A stretch of DNA of 64,000 bases from Candidula unifasciata (GCA_905116865.2 CAJHNH020006068.1:271205-335204); one strand, 5' to 3'; shown: positions 12,120-23,999, counted from the first letter of the stretch. Program-made: numbers and translations. Notes: a model not told the origin generated them from the letters alone.

Positions 12120-13990
12120 TTATTTTCCGTATCAACATCCTAGCAAAAATGTCTGACCCATTCTTGCTCCGTCCTCCAGTGCAGCAACTGTCTCAGTGTC
12201 TCCATGCTGAATGTACCTAGTAAGAGTTGTTTGGTATGTCTTATTTCTTTGCCCCGCAGTGGTTTCTGCATGCTTGCCCTCATGTAATACCCATTTACAA
12301 CAGGCGGTTCATTTCCAACAGACCGCTCCTTTGTCTCAGAGCCTCTTAAGTATTGTCTCTGCCCTGGCCATACTTCTTTCTCCACCAACCACTGCAGACA
12401 TGGCCAATCTGTCAGCTCTTTTACTTCCTTTTACCCTGGCATATCCCAGTATGTACAGCCAAAATTGTTTCTTGAAGCAGGACTTCTGGATGCTGTGAAC
12501 CCATTCTAGTTACAGTTTGCCAATTTGGATCTTCTTAAGCGTGTTCGTTGAGTCTGTTACTATTATTGTATGAATTGCTTTCTACTCCGCCAGCCGTGCA
12601 AGTGCCCTTGTAACAGCTGCTATCTCTGTCATCACGCTAGATGTAGTTGAACCTAATGCCAGATCTTCATTCCCACCTAGACTGCAACCTACAGATCACT
12701 AAGCCCTATCTCACCCCATCAGATCCTTGTGTGGTATTTACTGAATGGCTCAGGATGCTTATGATATCCGTCTTTGTAATGAGACTGTAGTCAAGTATAC
12801 ATGAATGTCTATCCTGTACCTCTTTCTCATCTTTTGTCCTCTGTCCTTGTGTTTATGGTCTGTCTCGTTAAGCATTAGTTCAGAATGGCCTCCCCTTTTT
12901 CCTGGTCTGTCCTTATTATGTCACCATGCTCAGATTGAAGCTTTGGTATATTGCCATTGTCCTTGTTTCCTTGCATATCTTTATGCAGTGTCCAGAACTT
13001 TTAAAAGTAGCATGTCATGGCCAGTTTCCTTGCAGTAGTTCTCCCAATTTTGATGCTTCACTTCTTTGGCATGCTGATAGAAGACTTTTTAGCTCATCTT
13101 TCTTAGTCTTGAGCCACTGGTTGTGTTGTGTGTCTGTTGTTTTTCTTGACTTCTGCCACTCTTTGGTGGCTACACATTTAGTGTGTCATGCCTTGTTGGC
13201 TTTATCAGTCTACAAGGTGGTTGTTGCCTCTTCATACTTTTCTGAGTCACTGTCATGCGAGTCTTATGGCACAGGCAATCTGCAATATCAGGGATTTCCG
13301 TGTTGTAATTGAAGAATTTCTCCTGCCTCTGTAGCCTCTCAACTGGATAGCTCCATTACTGTGACCGGCAAATGGTCACTGCCATAGTGTTCTAACACAC
13401 CCTTTGACAACATTTACTTGAACTGGGTGAGACAGGAGAGAGTTCTATCTCACTCTCTGTATTTGCCTCTTTGTCAGGTATTCTTGTTGTTCTTTGATCA
13501 TTCAAACAGGTCAAATCTACCTCTTTTAACACTTCCTCTAGGGTTTTGCCATGTCTGTTAGTTGTTTTGTTACGGCAAAACTATCATTGAGAATTGATTT
13601 CACTGCAGAGTAGGATTTCACCCATGACATTTTCCTGGACTGCTCATAGCCATTCTGCATCTATCCTGTCATTACATGCACAAATGTTGACACTGGTGAG
13701 CTGCCTGGTACCTTGGATGTGCACAGTATGTATCTGTATGCAGTCATTATTTCAAGTGCCTTTGTCAGCCTGTGGCATGGAGGTCGTTCCTGGCCAGTAT
13801 TACTTGGTCTGAATGTGTTCTGTTGTAGAAAGTATCAAACCCTGTGGGCTTTATGGTGCCAGCATCCCCTAACTGGGTCTCCTGTAAGGCCACTACATCA
13901 TCACTCCATATCAATTTGTTAAACACAGGACCTGTTTTATAAATCCTTCTACAGTTCCAGTACATCACTTGTATATATTTTTATTGACTT
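12120..13990 (-). mobile_element. I-type LINE with endonuclease, internally deleted and broken
   Basis: On the minus strand an APE-like endonuclease begins near 13968 (YWNCRRIYKTGPV and VALQETQLGD). It continues through the EVLKEVDLTCLND segment to GSDHLPVTVMEL at about 13386-13351, the conserved SDH motif. The C-terminal end, GTFSMETLRQLLHWRTEQ, lies near 12150-12260 and matches the 3' ends of the other I-type copies here. Only 1.9 kb separates the two ends, so most of the reverse transcriptase is gone. Many stops and frameshifts. Not functional. Confidence 0.7.
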
Positions 13991-14379
13991 CAATTCACTT
14001 TCCATTGTCTTCTCCTTACATTAGTGGGTCTTTTTTCATTGTCTTCTTCCCTTTCTTTCTCTTTTTATCTCCTTTCTGCTACGTCTGACGTCCCCCATTG
14101 CTCCAATGAGGACCAGGTTTATTTAACAATTTATCCATTATTGTATATTTATTAATTTTATTCACATTTACTTGCAAATTTATTCAAGAGAGGAAAGGTA
14201 CTTCTGTAAAAGATAATGAAAAAACAATAATACACATTAATATATAAACACTAATGAAACAATATTCATGAGCAATTAATGTAATACCAGATTGATTACA
14301 AGATCATAACAGGTATTATAGCTATGTAATATCATTTAATGAGAAAGAGAATTCTTAAAAGCTATATAGATCCTATATT

Positions 14380-14810
14380 GATTTACAGATTTGAATCATG
14401 GACAGTTAATAAATTAATGAAAACTAATTTGAAGCTGCAGAGATGTGGTTTTATAGATGAATGATGAGAATACCCTGGACAGATAAAGAGAGTAATGAAG
14501 ACATTTTGAAAGAAACTGACTCACGAAGAGAACTGATTGCCCACATCAGAAAGAGACAATCTACATTCTTTGGTCATGTAATGAGAAGGAGAAAACTGGA
14601 GTACATCTTCTAGGCAGGAAAGATGGGGGAAGGGGGGGGGGGGGGGAGTTAGGCAGAGGGAGACCGAGAGAATAGATGCTGGACAGTTTGACATCCTGGC
14701 ATGGAAGATCATCTTTGTCAGAGTTGATTGATGGTACACATGACAGAAGGTTATGGATAGACATGACTACCAATGCCACATGGCATGGACTTGAAGAAAA
14801 AGAAGTAATG
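14380..14810 (+). mobile_element. LINE ORF2 C-terminal fragment ([14 protein letters not shown] type)
   Basis: Reads [20 protein letters not shown], a linker containing a G-run of about 16, then MLDSLTSWHGRSSLSELIDG and TTNATWHGL. This is the usual tail after the reverse transcriptase in one LINE clade. The G-run breaks the frame. Confidence 0.7.
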
Positions 14811-14828
14811 GCATTTATAAGTAAAAAA

Positions 14829-15102
14829 AAAAAGTAAAGGACCCTTTTCCACGCCTTTAGGCGTATAGGGCATATAGGGCTAGACCTAAATTTTTATAGA
14901 CCAACGGCACAAGATGGGTGATGTGGTCAGCATCACGCCCGCCGCCTCTACTTTCCCGGGACTGCACCCGGTACCCACTAAAGGTTGGGTCGACCTGGGA
15001 GCCAATGTCATTTTTTAATAAAAGTCAGGATCCGCCAGGGAGCGAACCCACAACCTTCCGATCCGCGGTGCGCATTTAGCCACTCGGCCACGGCGACTCC
15101 CA
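14829..15102 (-). mobile_element. SINE family B (tRNA-like head), reference copy
   Basis: On the minus strand it starts with a tRNA-like head: gtcgccgtggccgagtggct with a box A-like TGGCCGAGTGG, then a box B-like GGTTCGCTCCC 40 bases on. The body contains tgggagccaa-, ttggctc- and cccgggaaagtagaggcgg-like segments. Well preserved, so probably young. Confidence 0.8.
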
Positions 15103-16355
15103 ATGGCATTTATGTTCTACTAAAAAAAAAGTGCTTTACTGGCAAAATTTAAAATCACATCATCAAATGCAATCATTCATTTGCAAGATCTGGCTCAGTA
15201 CTGAGTCTTGTCAAATCTACCAGTCATCCCTGTGACATAGTCGATCAAAGATTTTTTTTTTAATGTATCAGTCTGGGTTTGCTAAATGAGTGCTCTGCAG
15301 AGATGACAGTGGTAGAAATTGTTGATGGAATACAGAGGTAGACACATATTTGGAAAGAGTCCTTTCAGCATTTATCTTTTGCAGCAGTTCAGTTGCAGCA
15401 GTTCATTTGCCTGTCTCAAAAATTTGCTGGACGAACAGATGGCAAATGAGTTATCTCCATTACAAGATCTTCAGGGGTATCAGCTGAATATTTATCAACT
15501 CATAATGTTCTTCCCTCATTTCATCTGAAAGAATTTATAGATACTTCCAGAAGAAATCTGCTTCTTGTGAAGCACCTTTATTATTGAGCCTCTTTCTTTT
15601 GTGTTTTGCTTCCTCCCCTACCCCCCCCCCCCCCTTTTTTTCCATGTTTAAGATAAGTTTCACTTCTGTGCACAAATTAGAAGTCTTTATCTTAGCTTCG
15701 CTCCACATACTTTACTATCTGATCTGAAGATTTGTCAGCTCTCAAATCAAGCTTTTTTGATTTTAAAATCCAGCATTACATTTCTAGACGTTATAGCCTT
15801 GTTATAGATAACTAGAACCAATACTCTGTACCATACAACAGATATTATCACCCAGATGAAGCATGTGACATAAGACAAAGCTCCATGAATCTCTATTCTT
15901 GTTCTGGCAGTTTGGTTCAGACTTACACTGCATAATGTATAGAACTTCTTGCCAGATTCATATTTTTTAACCAGTGATTAACAGTTTTCAGTGCCTTTAC
16001 TCAGATAGTATTTACATAAAGTATACAGATGAGATATGGAAAGTTGTGTTATATTATATTACAAACAATATGATGTTTATATTTTAACTTGATTGAGATC
16101 GGTGTTTCACATTGTCTTAAAAATGTTGTCAACTTACAGGATCTTATTTTACTCAAAAGAATTAACTTATTAATTCACGTAAGTGAGGCTGTTGTCCTGT
16201 TTAGTGTTTTTGTTTTTATGTGTGTGCTCTCCACAATAGAAGTTAGCTGCAGTAGTTATGTGCATCATGTGCTACCTCTGGGTATATTGTGTACTGATGC
16301 CCTATTTGATGAACTAAGCAAATTACACATCTACCCAAACTGTTGGCGTTCGTGA
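15103..16355. other. Intergenic, nothing recognised
   Basis: Between SINE copies; contains a C-run near 15621. The 60-90-codon ORFs have no matching motifs. Confidence 0.45.
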
Positions 16356-16450
16356 CTTAAGCGTTGAGAAGAAGCTTCCTAATGTCAGGGAACAGCTCAA
16401 AAATGCTGGGGTAGTTTTTGCTACGTCCTGTAAAGAATATGCAACTAACT
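16356..16450 (+). mobile_element. SINE family D fragment
   Basis: Has the family start word (cttaagcgttgag) joined to its 3' end (ctacgtcctgtaaagaatat, gcaactaact) by an internal deletion. Confidence 0.45.
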
Positions 16451-16488
16451 TTTTTTTTTTAACCTGCACCGAAATTATGGATTCAAAG

Positions 16489-16610
16489 TAGTAACGAAGG
16501 TCTATTTATATACTGAATTATGGAATCAGGTACCCCACAAAAATATGTCTAGTAATGAAGGTCTATTTATATACTGAATTATGGAATCAGGTACCCCACA
16601 AAAATATGTC
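16489..16610. repeat. 61-bp tandem duplication
   Basis: Two units (16489-16549, 16550-16610), differing by one base near the start (taacgaag against taatgaag). Confidence 0.95.
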
Positions 16611-16984
16611 AATATATTTTTTCTGTATTATCGTCTTGTAGTTTGTTGTCTGATCAAATATATCAATCTTAGCTGAGTGAAGTATCATACTGCATAGGCA
16701 ACACGTGATCTTTACAATGCTGCCTGGGCCTTTTGCTACAGAGAAGAGGAACTTCAATCTTAACTGGTATTGCCATGGGCTGTGATTCCTGTAGCTCCAT
16801 TTAAAACGGGGAATACTATCATCATCAGATGCCAGCAACAAGACCAATCACATTTATTACACAAACGTTTAGAGTATTGCTACCAAGTGTAGAATATTCT
16901 CCTTTCGTTCACTTGAAATAGACCATCTATATCTGCAATGTTGTCTCTAGTATGAGCTTCACTGTCTTTTGTAATTCACTCAGT

Positions 16985-17185
16985 TACCCTTAAAGTTTGG
17001 CTTGCACCGGTGTTTCCATTAGCCACATGTTTTGCCTTGATATGTTGGGACAGTCTTGGAGGACATGATCTGTTGTCTCAGGTGCCAATCCACATGTGCA
17101 CATGGCTGATTTCCATTCTTTTGTCCAATGTATGTGTATTATGTATTTGCAGTCTGTGCAGAATATTAAACATTGGGTTGACATA
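16985..17185 (-). mobile_element. LINE C-terminal fragment with CxC-H-C motif, minus strand
   Basis: Minus strand reads SAMCTCGLAPETTDHVLQDC, the same cluster as at 18966, but the flanks have diverged. Confidence 0.5.
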
Positions 17186-17199
17186 ATTAATTAGGCAGG

Positions 17200-18689
17200 G
17201 AAGAATTATGTACTTGCTAATACATGTGAATAAAATAGATAAATGTGTTTTGGTTGTTTGATCATTTTGTTTTTGTATATTTGTGATTATTGTTAAAAGT
17301 GACTGCCTGTGTAAAAAAAATTATTAAATGTTTAGAACATACACACACACACACACATGAACGCACTCACACCCCCCCCCTCCCACACACACACACCACG
17401 CATCCCACACACCAACCAAATGGCAGATATCAAGCAGACTGCTAAATGATCTTAAAAAGTTGTTTGTTTCCAATTAAATTTTGCTTATGTAATTTCTCCA
17501 TTTCTGGACCTTGAGTCTAAAGGTTCCATAACCCGGCTACTGAGTTGAGTACTTTATGCGACACTGTGAGGCACTGATTTTGTATGGAATATTTTGTTGT
17601 TGTGCCCACTGTGTGTTGTTGATTGCCCTAACATTGTGGATGGTCGATAACATTCAGAATTGCTTGTACTTTTGCCGGTACAATACTGGCTTTTATGATT
17701 GTTTGTGTTGTGTCAAAAGTGAGGTGTAATTCTGGTGGGGGACAATTAGTGTTGTCACATCTGTCAGCTGCCATATGTATTTTTATTACTTTGTGTTTAC
17801 AAGCTTTAGGATTTTGCTGGGGCTGACCAATTTTTCTATAGTTCTTAAATGGGACAGTGATGGACGTTTTGTGTGATTGCCACTGGTGCAGGGATAAAGC
17901 AGTTATGACGCGACCCCTCTGCAGTGATAATTAGAATCTGAAATAATGACCATATTTTGAGACATGATGTTCTTATAATCTTACAGTCATAGCAACAGCA
18001 GAATAAACAAATAAATGTAACCTTGGTGATGTAGAATCTTAGAAAGTATACAGAAGATTATGCAGTAGATTACCTCAGTGGTATGGAGCATCGAATGTTT
18101 AGGGAGCAGTGGCAAACTACTGAATGTAAAACTGCCTAGTAAAATCATAAAAAGCTAACATGCTGAGGCTTGTTTGCAAATGATATGTAATGAACTTCAT
18201 TAAGACACTTTTTATTTTATTTGTAATTGTTATTTGAAGTTGTTCCTGTCACCTTCTGTTCATGAATCCTGAATCCTCACTCTTCTTCTTCTTCATTTGT
18301 CATCTCACTGTTACCAGGTTGTAACCCAGTGTCATGGTTTTCAGTATTTGTCTTGCGCTTCTCCGGTGGCCTGAGGGATGGATTTTTTCTATCCTATAAT
18401 CAATACACCACTGTCGGCTTGCTAGGTCCGTTGCGTGGTGGGACAGAAAAAAATCTGACCTGGTTGGTGCCCGTCTCCTTCTATGCGAGCCATTGCCCCA
18501 TTAGTCTAAAACCTCGTGGTTCAGTTTTTCCGTTGTGCACCATGAGGAGATGGCATTGACCTGGGTGCTCTACAGGTCACTGGCAAGGTACTTAAATTTC
18601 ACTTTTCTCTGAAGAGAAGCTAGTCAACCTTACACTTTAAGAAGTGTCCTCACAGAAGTTTTAAGAAGAATCCTCACTGCATATAGTAA
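17200..18689. other. Intergenic, mostly unassigned
   Basis: Holds the CA microsatellite and a weak SINE family D trace at 18085-18165. The CTT-rich start at 18280 and the GC-richer block to 18600 look repeat-derived, but I could not match them to another copy. Confidence 0.4.
17338..17400. repeat. CA-rich microsatellite
   Basis: Interrupted (CA)n with a C-run, about 60 bases. Confidence 0.85.
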
Positions 18690-18965
18690 AGGTAAAGGAC
18701 TCATTTCCACTCCTTGAGTTGTACTGGGCACATAGGGTTAGACCTTTATTTAATAGACCAATCGGCACTCTGTGGGCTATGTGGTCAACATCATGCCAGC
18801 CGCCTTTACTTCCTAGGACTGCACCTGCTACCCATTTAAGGCTTGGTCAACCTGGGAGCAAAGGTCATTTTTTAAAGAAAAAAGAAAGTCGGGCATTATC
18901 AGGACCTGAACCCACGACCTTCTAATCTGCAGGTGAGCATCTAGCTGCTACACCTCTGTGGCTCA
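18690..18965 (-). mobile_element. SINE family B copy
   Basis: Minus strand; same order as the reference copy, with the head at about 18965-18900 (gccacagaggtgtagcagct). Confidence 0.7.
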
Positions 18966-19400
18966 CATTCCTATAGTAAGTAATGGGGAAGGTGCGACAA
19001 AGGTGCAGCCGGATGTACCAGTCACAAACCACCAAAAGAAAAGAATCATTAAATCGACCAGGAAACCACCAGCCCCAGCACAAGACGTCTATTTTATTAT
19101 GGACAGACCAAAACGTCATTATCCTCCGCCTCAGAACAGGGCACAACCAATTACCTAACCACATGTACACAAAATTCAAGATAGGTGTATCAGCCATGTG
19201 CACCTGTGGAAAGGGGCACCAGACCGCAAAGCATGTACTCCAGGACTGCACCGAATTTGACAGATTAAGGCAAACCTTTTGGCCAGAAAGAACAACAGTG
19301 GAACGTAAACTCCATGGACCACTGAATGAACTAACAACGATAGTGAAATTTATACAAGAGACAAAACTGCTGATATAGACAACTTATTTCAGGCGAACGA
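18966..19400 (+). mobile_element. LINE C-terminal fragment with CxC-H-C motif
   Basis: An open frame reads VIILRLRTGHNQLPNHMYTK, then CTCGKGHQTAKHVLQDC, a zinc-binding-like CxC-x8-H-x4-C cluster seen after RNase H in some LINEs. It ends KFIQETKLLI and a GAA-rich tail. No long internal break in the frame. Confidence 0.65.
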
Positions 19401-19539
19401 AAGAAGAAGAAGAAGTAATGGGTACATTGCAGCCAATTTCCATTGTTGAATTGACACTTTTTTTTAAATTTCTTTATTGGAGCAAATAGAGAACATAGCA
19501 ACATTTTCATCAAAGGATTGTATCAACTAGTAGAACAGT

Positions 19540-19725
19540 AGGTCTTTGATCATCATCAGAAGACACTACACTCAGATGAAAGGCAAGACCAACATATAAC
19601 CAGATTGTGACCGGTACAATCAGTTTTGGAACTCTGCACTGAAGATGAGGATAGATCACACATGGGAATGCTCCGAGTGCTGTCATGACAATTCTTGACC
19701 CAACTCAACTCAACTCATCATCAGA
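19540..19725 (+). mobile_element. I-type LINE 3' terminal fragment
   Basis: Only the last 180 bases of the family, ending in (ACTCA)-type tail repeats near 19700. Confidence 0.55.
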
Positions 19726-19799
19726 AGATCCTTTCCGAAAATGTTTTGACCTTTCTCTGAACACCTTCAAGGAGCTAGCCAACCCAGGTTTGAGTGAGT

Positions 19800-20380
19800 G
19801 TCTTTTTGTTGTTGTTGTGAGTCTCACTCTTTTTATGTGACCAAAAAACAGGGACTCACAACTAACTACACTCCCCCTATCATGTTTGTCACCAGGGGTG
19901 CTCACCCAGAAAGTCAGCCTGCCATCGCGAAGGCAAGCCACCTGCAAACTCTGATGCATTACTGTATTGAGTTATTCACCATGGCCTGAAGTGAGCTTGT
20001 TTCTCTCTCTTTCTTTCTCTCTCTCTCTCTCCCTCTCTTCCAGCTAGCCTCGGTGGCCCTCTTTACCTCTGTTTGCTACAATTCGGGAAGCGCCACTACT
20101 GCGTGCTGCCTTTCACACCTCTGCTTTTTCTGGTTGGAACATTGGCTGATATTTTTCCACTGTATGGCCTGATTGCGACTACAACACTCAAACCTGACAA
20201 GGTGAAAATAATTGCATGAGACAGTTGGAGTTCACTAATCTCAACAGTTGAACAGAGTGTAAATCAATTGTTGCTATGCAAATAGGGCCCCCGGATCAGC
20301 TTACTGAGATCAGTTTCACACCCATTTCGGTTACCCCAGAACCAACACGAGGCTCTCACTGTTGCCTTGCCCACTAGTTT
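19800..20380. other. Intergenic, unassigned, with a short (CT)n run
   Basis: A CT-rich run at 20002-20040. The rest is not assignable by eye. Confidence 0.4.
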
Positions 20381-20389
20381 CAGGGCCAG

Positions 20390-20665
20390 AACTCTCAATT
20401 GACCGTCAGTGCTAGTTATTCTTCTTAAAGTCCCTGCCGTGTAGCATTGGTAGTCATGTCTGTCCACAACTCTCTGTCTCATGTACTTTCAGTCAACTCT
20501 GACTCAGATAATCTTCCATGCCATGATGTCAAACTATCCAGAATCTTTTCTTTCAGTCTCTCTCTGCCTCTTTTCCCCTCCAACTATCCTACTGTCACAA
20601 TGTAATTCAGTTTTCTCCGCCTCATGACATGACCAAAGAATGTAGATTTTCTCTTTCTAATGTGG
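20390..20665 (-). mobile_element. LINE ORF2 C-terminal fragment (same family as 14380)
   Basis: The reverse complement matches the HIRKRQ-x-FFGHVM and LDSL-x-WHG segments of the copy at 14380. Truncated. Confidence 0.6.
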
Positions 20666-21159
20666 GCAAACAGTACTAGATATTCTAGTGCAACATAATG
20701 GAGATGGGCACTAGAACAACTGGGGAACTTCCAGATTCACATGCATTTATTCTGAATATGTTCTAATTGCTGCTGACATGCTGAAGTAGTGGTAAGATGT
20801 GATCAGTTCACACGTGTAAGCAGTTTAAAAAAAATTAAGATTAGCAGGGAATTATCAGTATTGGAAAGGGTATAACACAATATTTTCTTTTCCGTTACTC
20901 TGATGCTGAGAGCATCTGGATGCAGCTAGCATTGTAGCATTAGTAACTAGTAGCTTCCACATGTTAGTTTCTGCTGAAGTGGTGTTAGCATGCAGTGAGA
21001 TTTCTTTTTACTATGTTAAAACTGTTAAGCTGCACATGCTAGGCAAGACGTTACACTGAGGGGCCTATTTTTAATTAATAATAACAGTAATAATTAATAG
21101 TAAAATAATGCATTTTTCTTTTGCAATGGAAAGTGTAAGCAGCGAAACAGCCCTTTTAT

Positions 21160-21370
21160 GCATGCCTCACCACTGGCTTGGATCCGCACCTTGTCAAATT
21201 TTTCTCAGAATTTACCTTGGCTCCCAGGTCAGCCCAGCATAAAATGGGTAGCAGGTAATTTCTTGGGAAGTAAAGTAGCATGATGCTGACTATATCACCC
21301 ATCATGGTGAAGGACACATTGTGTGTGATTTCTACTGGTCCATACAAATATAAGTCTAGCATTATATGTC
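21160..21370 (+). mobile_element. SINE family B body fragment
   Basis: Plus-strand body (cttggctcccaggtcagccc, gggaagtaaagtagcatgat) without a clear tRNA head. Confidence 0.5.
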
Positions 21371-21939
21371 TGTTGTGCTACTGGCAGGAAAAGGTGTCAC
21401 ACACACCTCCTGATTGCCAGTATACTGACCTGGTTCTTCGTTATCAATGTTTATAGCAGCATGTTGTTTCCATTAAGTGTTTTTTATCAGTCTGAGGTTT
21501 TTCCATGCAAGCACGAGGGTAACTCAAATAGAACTAACAGATCATGATACAGAAAAGATTATTTAGTAATGGTTTAGCTTATATAACAAAAGTACAACAA
21601 AGTGTTACACAACAAAGAAGGCATGATGAAAGGTCAGAGTGAATGAGTAGAAGTGGTTTGCAATAACACCAAGGCTTAAGCTATATCTCAGTTTCTGTTA
21701 TAAAATCTTGCTCTGACGATCAAACCAGCCACTACTCCTTAGAAAATTGTTTCCTTCAGTTTTGGCATTTTCATTTTTGGAGAAATCAGTTACCAACACA
21801 GCTATAATTTAATTAATCTTCTTCTTCTTCTTTCGTTTACTTGAAATAGATCATCAATTTAATTAATTAATATTGTCTAAACAGATGGCTCTGTGTTGAG
21901 GGGCAGATGAAGTGCGTGGGGGTTCATAACAAAAGCAAA

Positions 21940-22475
21940 TGGACGTCACTTAATGCAGCCTAGACTGGCATATGATATCACAACGTCTAGTTTGAGAATG
22001 GAGGTGGAGGCATTCACTGCTGCATTCCGTTGTATTGAGAATCAGCTGTACACACATGCCATGATTGTAACTGACTCACAAAGCATGGTGAGAAAGGTGG
22101 AGACAGGTATGCTCCGTGCAGAGTGGCAAGCTTCACTAATGTCCATGTGTTGGGAAATGAGCAGGCAGATAGACTGGCCGGTCCTGCACCACTTGGTGGT
22201 AAATTGATGTATGACAAGCTAGATTTTGTGAGGGCCCTTTGGGAGCGAGTAAACAGTGGGGAAGCGCAAATAGATCATTGCGGTCTAAGGAGAACTGTGA
22301 GGAGTTGCCAGGGAATCTGGCCTTTGCTCACCGCTCAAGGAAAAGACAAGACGGATATACAATCAGGCAGTTGCTGGTGCCATCGGAATTGGAATTCTTC
22401 GTTTGCTGCTAAAGATCGGGAGGAAGCGCTTATGGGAGTGTCCTGAGTGCTTTGATGTTGATTATTAATTCAACA
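21940..22475 (+). mobile_element. I-type LINE 3' end, best-preserved RNase H
   Basis: Reads MIVTDSQSMVRKVETGML, with the TDS catalytic motif of RNase HI, then [19 protein letters not shown], equivalent to HxGxxGNExADxxA. It ends in the family C-terminus. A deletion joins the catalytic motif closely to the GNE motif. The 5' part is absent. Confidence 0.7.
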
Positions 22476-22489
22476 TTTTAATTAATTAT

Positions 22490-22783
22490 TCTTCTTCTTC
22501 TTCTTCTTCTTCGCGTTCACCAGCTGTTAACTCTGGCGGAAAGTTCTGGTTGTTCATCCACTTATGGACTGCAGTCCTGTCCCAGAACCTGAATGTTGCA
22601 TGTGCATCCGTTTTACAGATCTGACTCATTTGTATGCAGAATGCTGGTTCCTTGCCTCTCAGGCAGATGCACTCTGACTTGAAAGGATGCTCCCAATTAG
22701 TCGACTCTTACAACATACTTTTGGGTAGGCAGTGGGTCTATTCTTGTTTACCCTATAAAAGGGCCCCCGGAACCCACACGGGG
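22490..22783 (-). mobile_element. SINE family A, full-length copy
   Basis: The best full-length copy (about 290 bp). On the minus strand: head ccccgtgtgggttccgggg, middle gtaagagtcgactaattggg and agatctgtaaaacggatg, end aactttccgccagagtta, then (GAA)n. A ttttaattaatta repeat on both sides looks like the target duplication. Confidence 0.8.
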
Positions 22784-22789
22784 AATTTT

Positions 22790-23170
22790 AATTAATTAAT
22801 TCAACTTGTTTGTATTTCTCCCCTGCCCCACGCCCCCCCCCCTTTTTTTTCCCTTTAAAAAAAAAACTTATGTATTTCATTTTGTAATATAGCCCCTAAT
22901 GACCATACCCTTTTCTGCCTACCCCCCCCCCCTCCCTCCCTCCCTCCCCCACCCACATTTTTTGTTGACGGGTTGTGAATGTAAATATTTGAGGCCACTA
23001 GAAAAAATATATCATGGACAGTATTATTAGAATAAAGATAAATGCATTAAAATAATGCATTTTGGCTTATCTCCTGATCTTAGGTAACATTTTGTAAAAA
23101 TGTATTACAAACTGAATTTAAAATATTTGTCCTCAGTATAGAGTGACATTACATTAATATATTTTGGTTA
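22790..23170. other. Intergenic, C-runs only
   Basis: Two C-rich runs (22836-22844, 22922-22950) and AT-rich filler. Confidence 0.45.
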
Positions 23171-23172
23171 TA

Positions 23173-23551
23173 GTAACGAAGTCCGGCCCAGCTACACACT
23201 AACTGACCTTTCATTGATGCTTGCTCAGACTGATCTACAATGAAGGGGTGTTACGGTGTACTGTTTTCTTCGCAAAGCTTTCTGCGTTGCATGTTAATCG
23301 GTGTTGTGTGAGCAGCACATTGTATTTTCACTCGTAAGCAGAAAAGCGTTGTTTGCACGGGTCGTACGCTGCTGTCTCACCGTGGGACATAGGCAGAAGC
23401 TGTGTGGTAGGGCGTTGCGTTTAGGGTTAGATCTACATATCGCTTCGTTCACCGATGATATGACCGGACATGACACCCCTCTCACGTAGACCAGCCTGAG
23501 TAAGCATGAATGGAGGGTCAGCTACTGTGTGGCTGGGTCTGACTTCGTTAC
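23173..23551. mobile_element. MITE with 68-bp terminal inverted repeats and TA flanks
   Basis: The left end starts gtaacgaagtccggcccagc and the right end is its inverted partner (gctgggtctgacttcgttac), about 85% alike over 68 bases. TA flanks both sides (23171-23172 and 23552-23553), the target duplication of Tc1/mariner-type elements. The 240-bp interior has no transposase. Confidence 0.8.
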
Positions 23552-23553
23552 TA

Positions 23554-23999
23554 GAACCTATAATTTTGATGTAAATAATACATTCTGCAATTCCATACTA
23601 TACTTGTAGAAAACAGTGCAGCTCCTTTTTTGAATAATTACTGTCTCACACTTGCAAAATTTTGCATCACTAAAAAGTTAATTCCTCAAAAAATTCTAGT
23701 ATTATTTAATTAAATCTAATTGACAAACATTCTAAATTTGATGATAAAACAAGAGTCAAAGTACTTAACTCAATACTGTTTAAATACAAATAAATATTAT
23801 AAAAGAACACATAAAGATGGTTTCAATTTATTAATCTGAATACTTGTGCGCTTTAATTGTAAACATTGTTTTCCTGTTCATATTTCATGACTGATTATTG
23901 GCACCAACAAATCAAAATCATCATCACATGTTTCATATAAATTACATAAATTCCATTTTAAAAATTCCACAAAAACAAAAAAACTGGCAATATGCAATA
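23554..23999. other. AT-rich intergenic, nothing recognised
   Basis: No exon or repeat family found. Confidence 0.45.

Noticed and set aside
15030..15102. Possible tRNA gene on the minus strand
   Set aside because: Box A- and B-like sequence is present but there is no proper acceptor stem or anticodon arm, and it is the head of a repeated SINE.
23301..23489. 62-codon ORF inside the MITE
   Set aside because: Too short, no transposase motif; the interior of a non-autonomous element.
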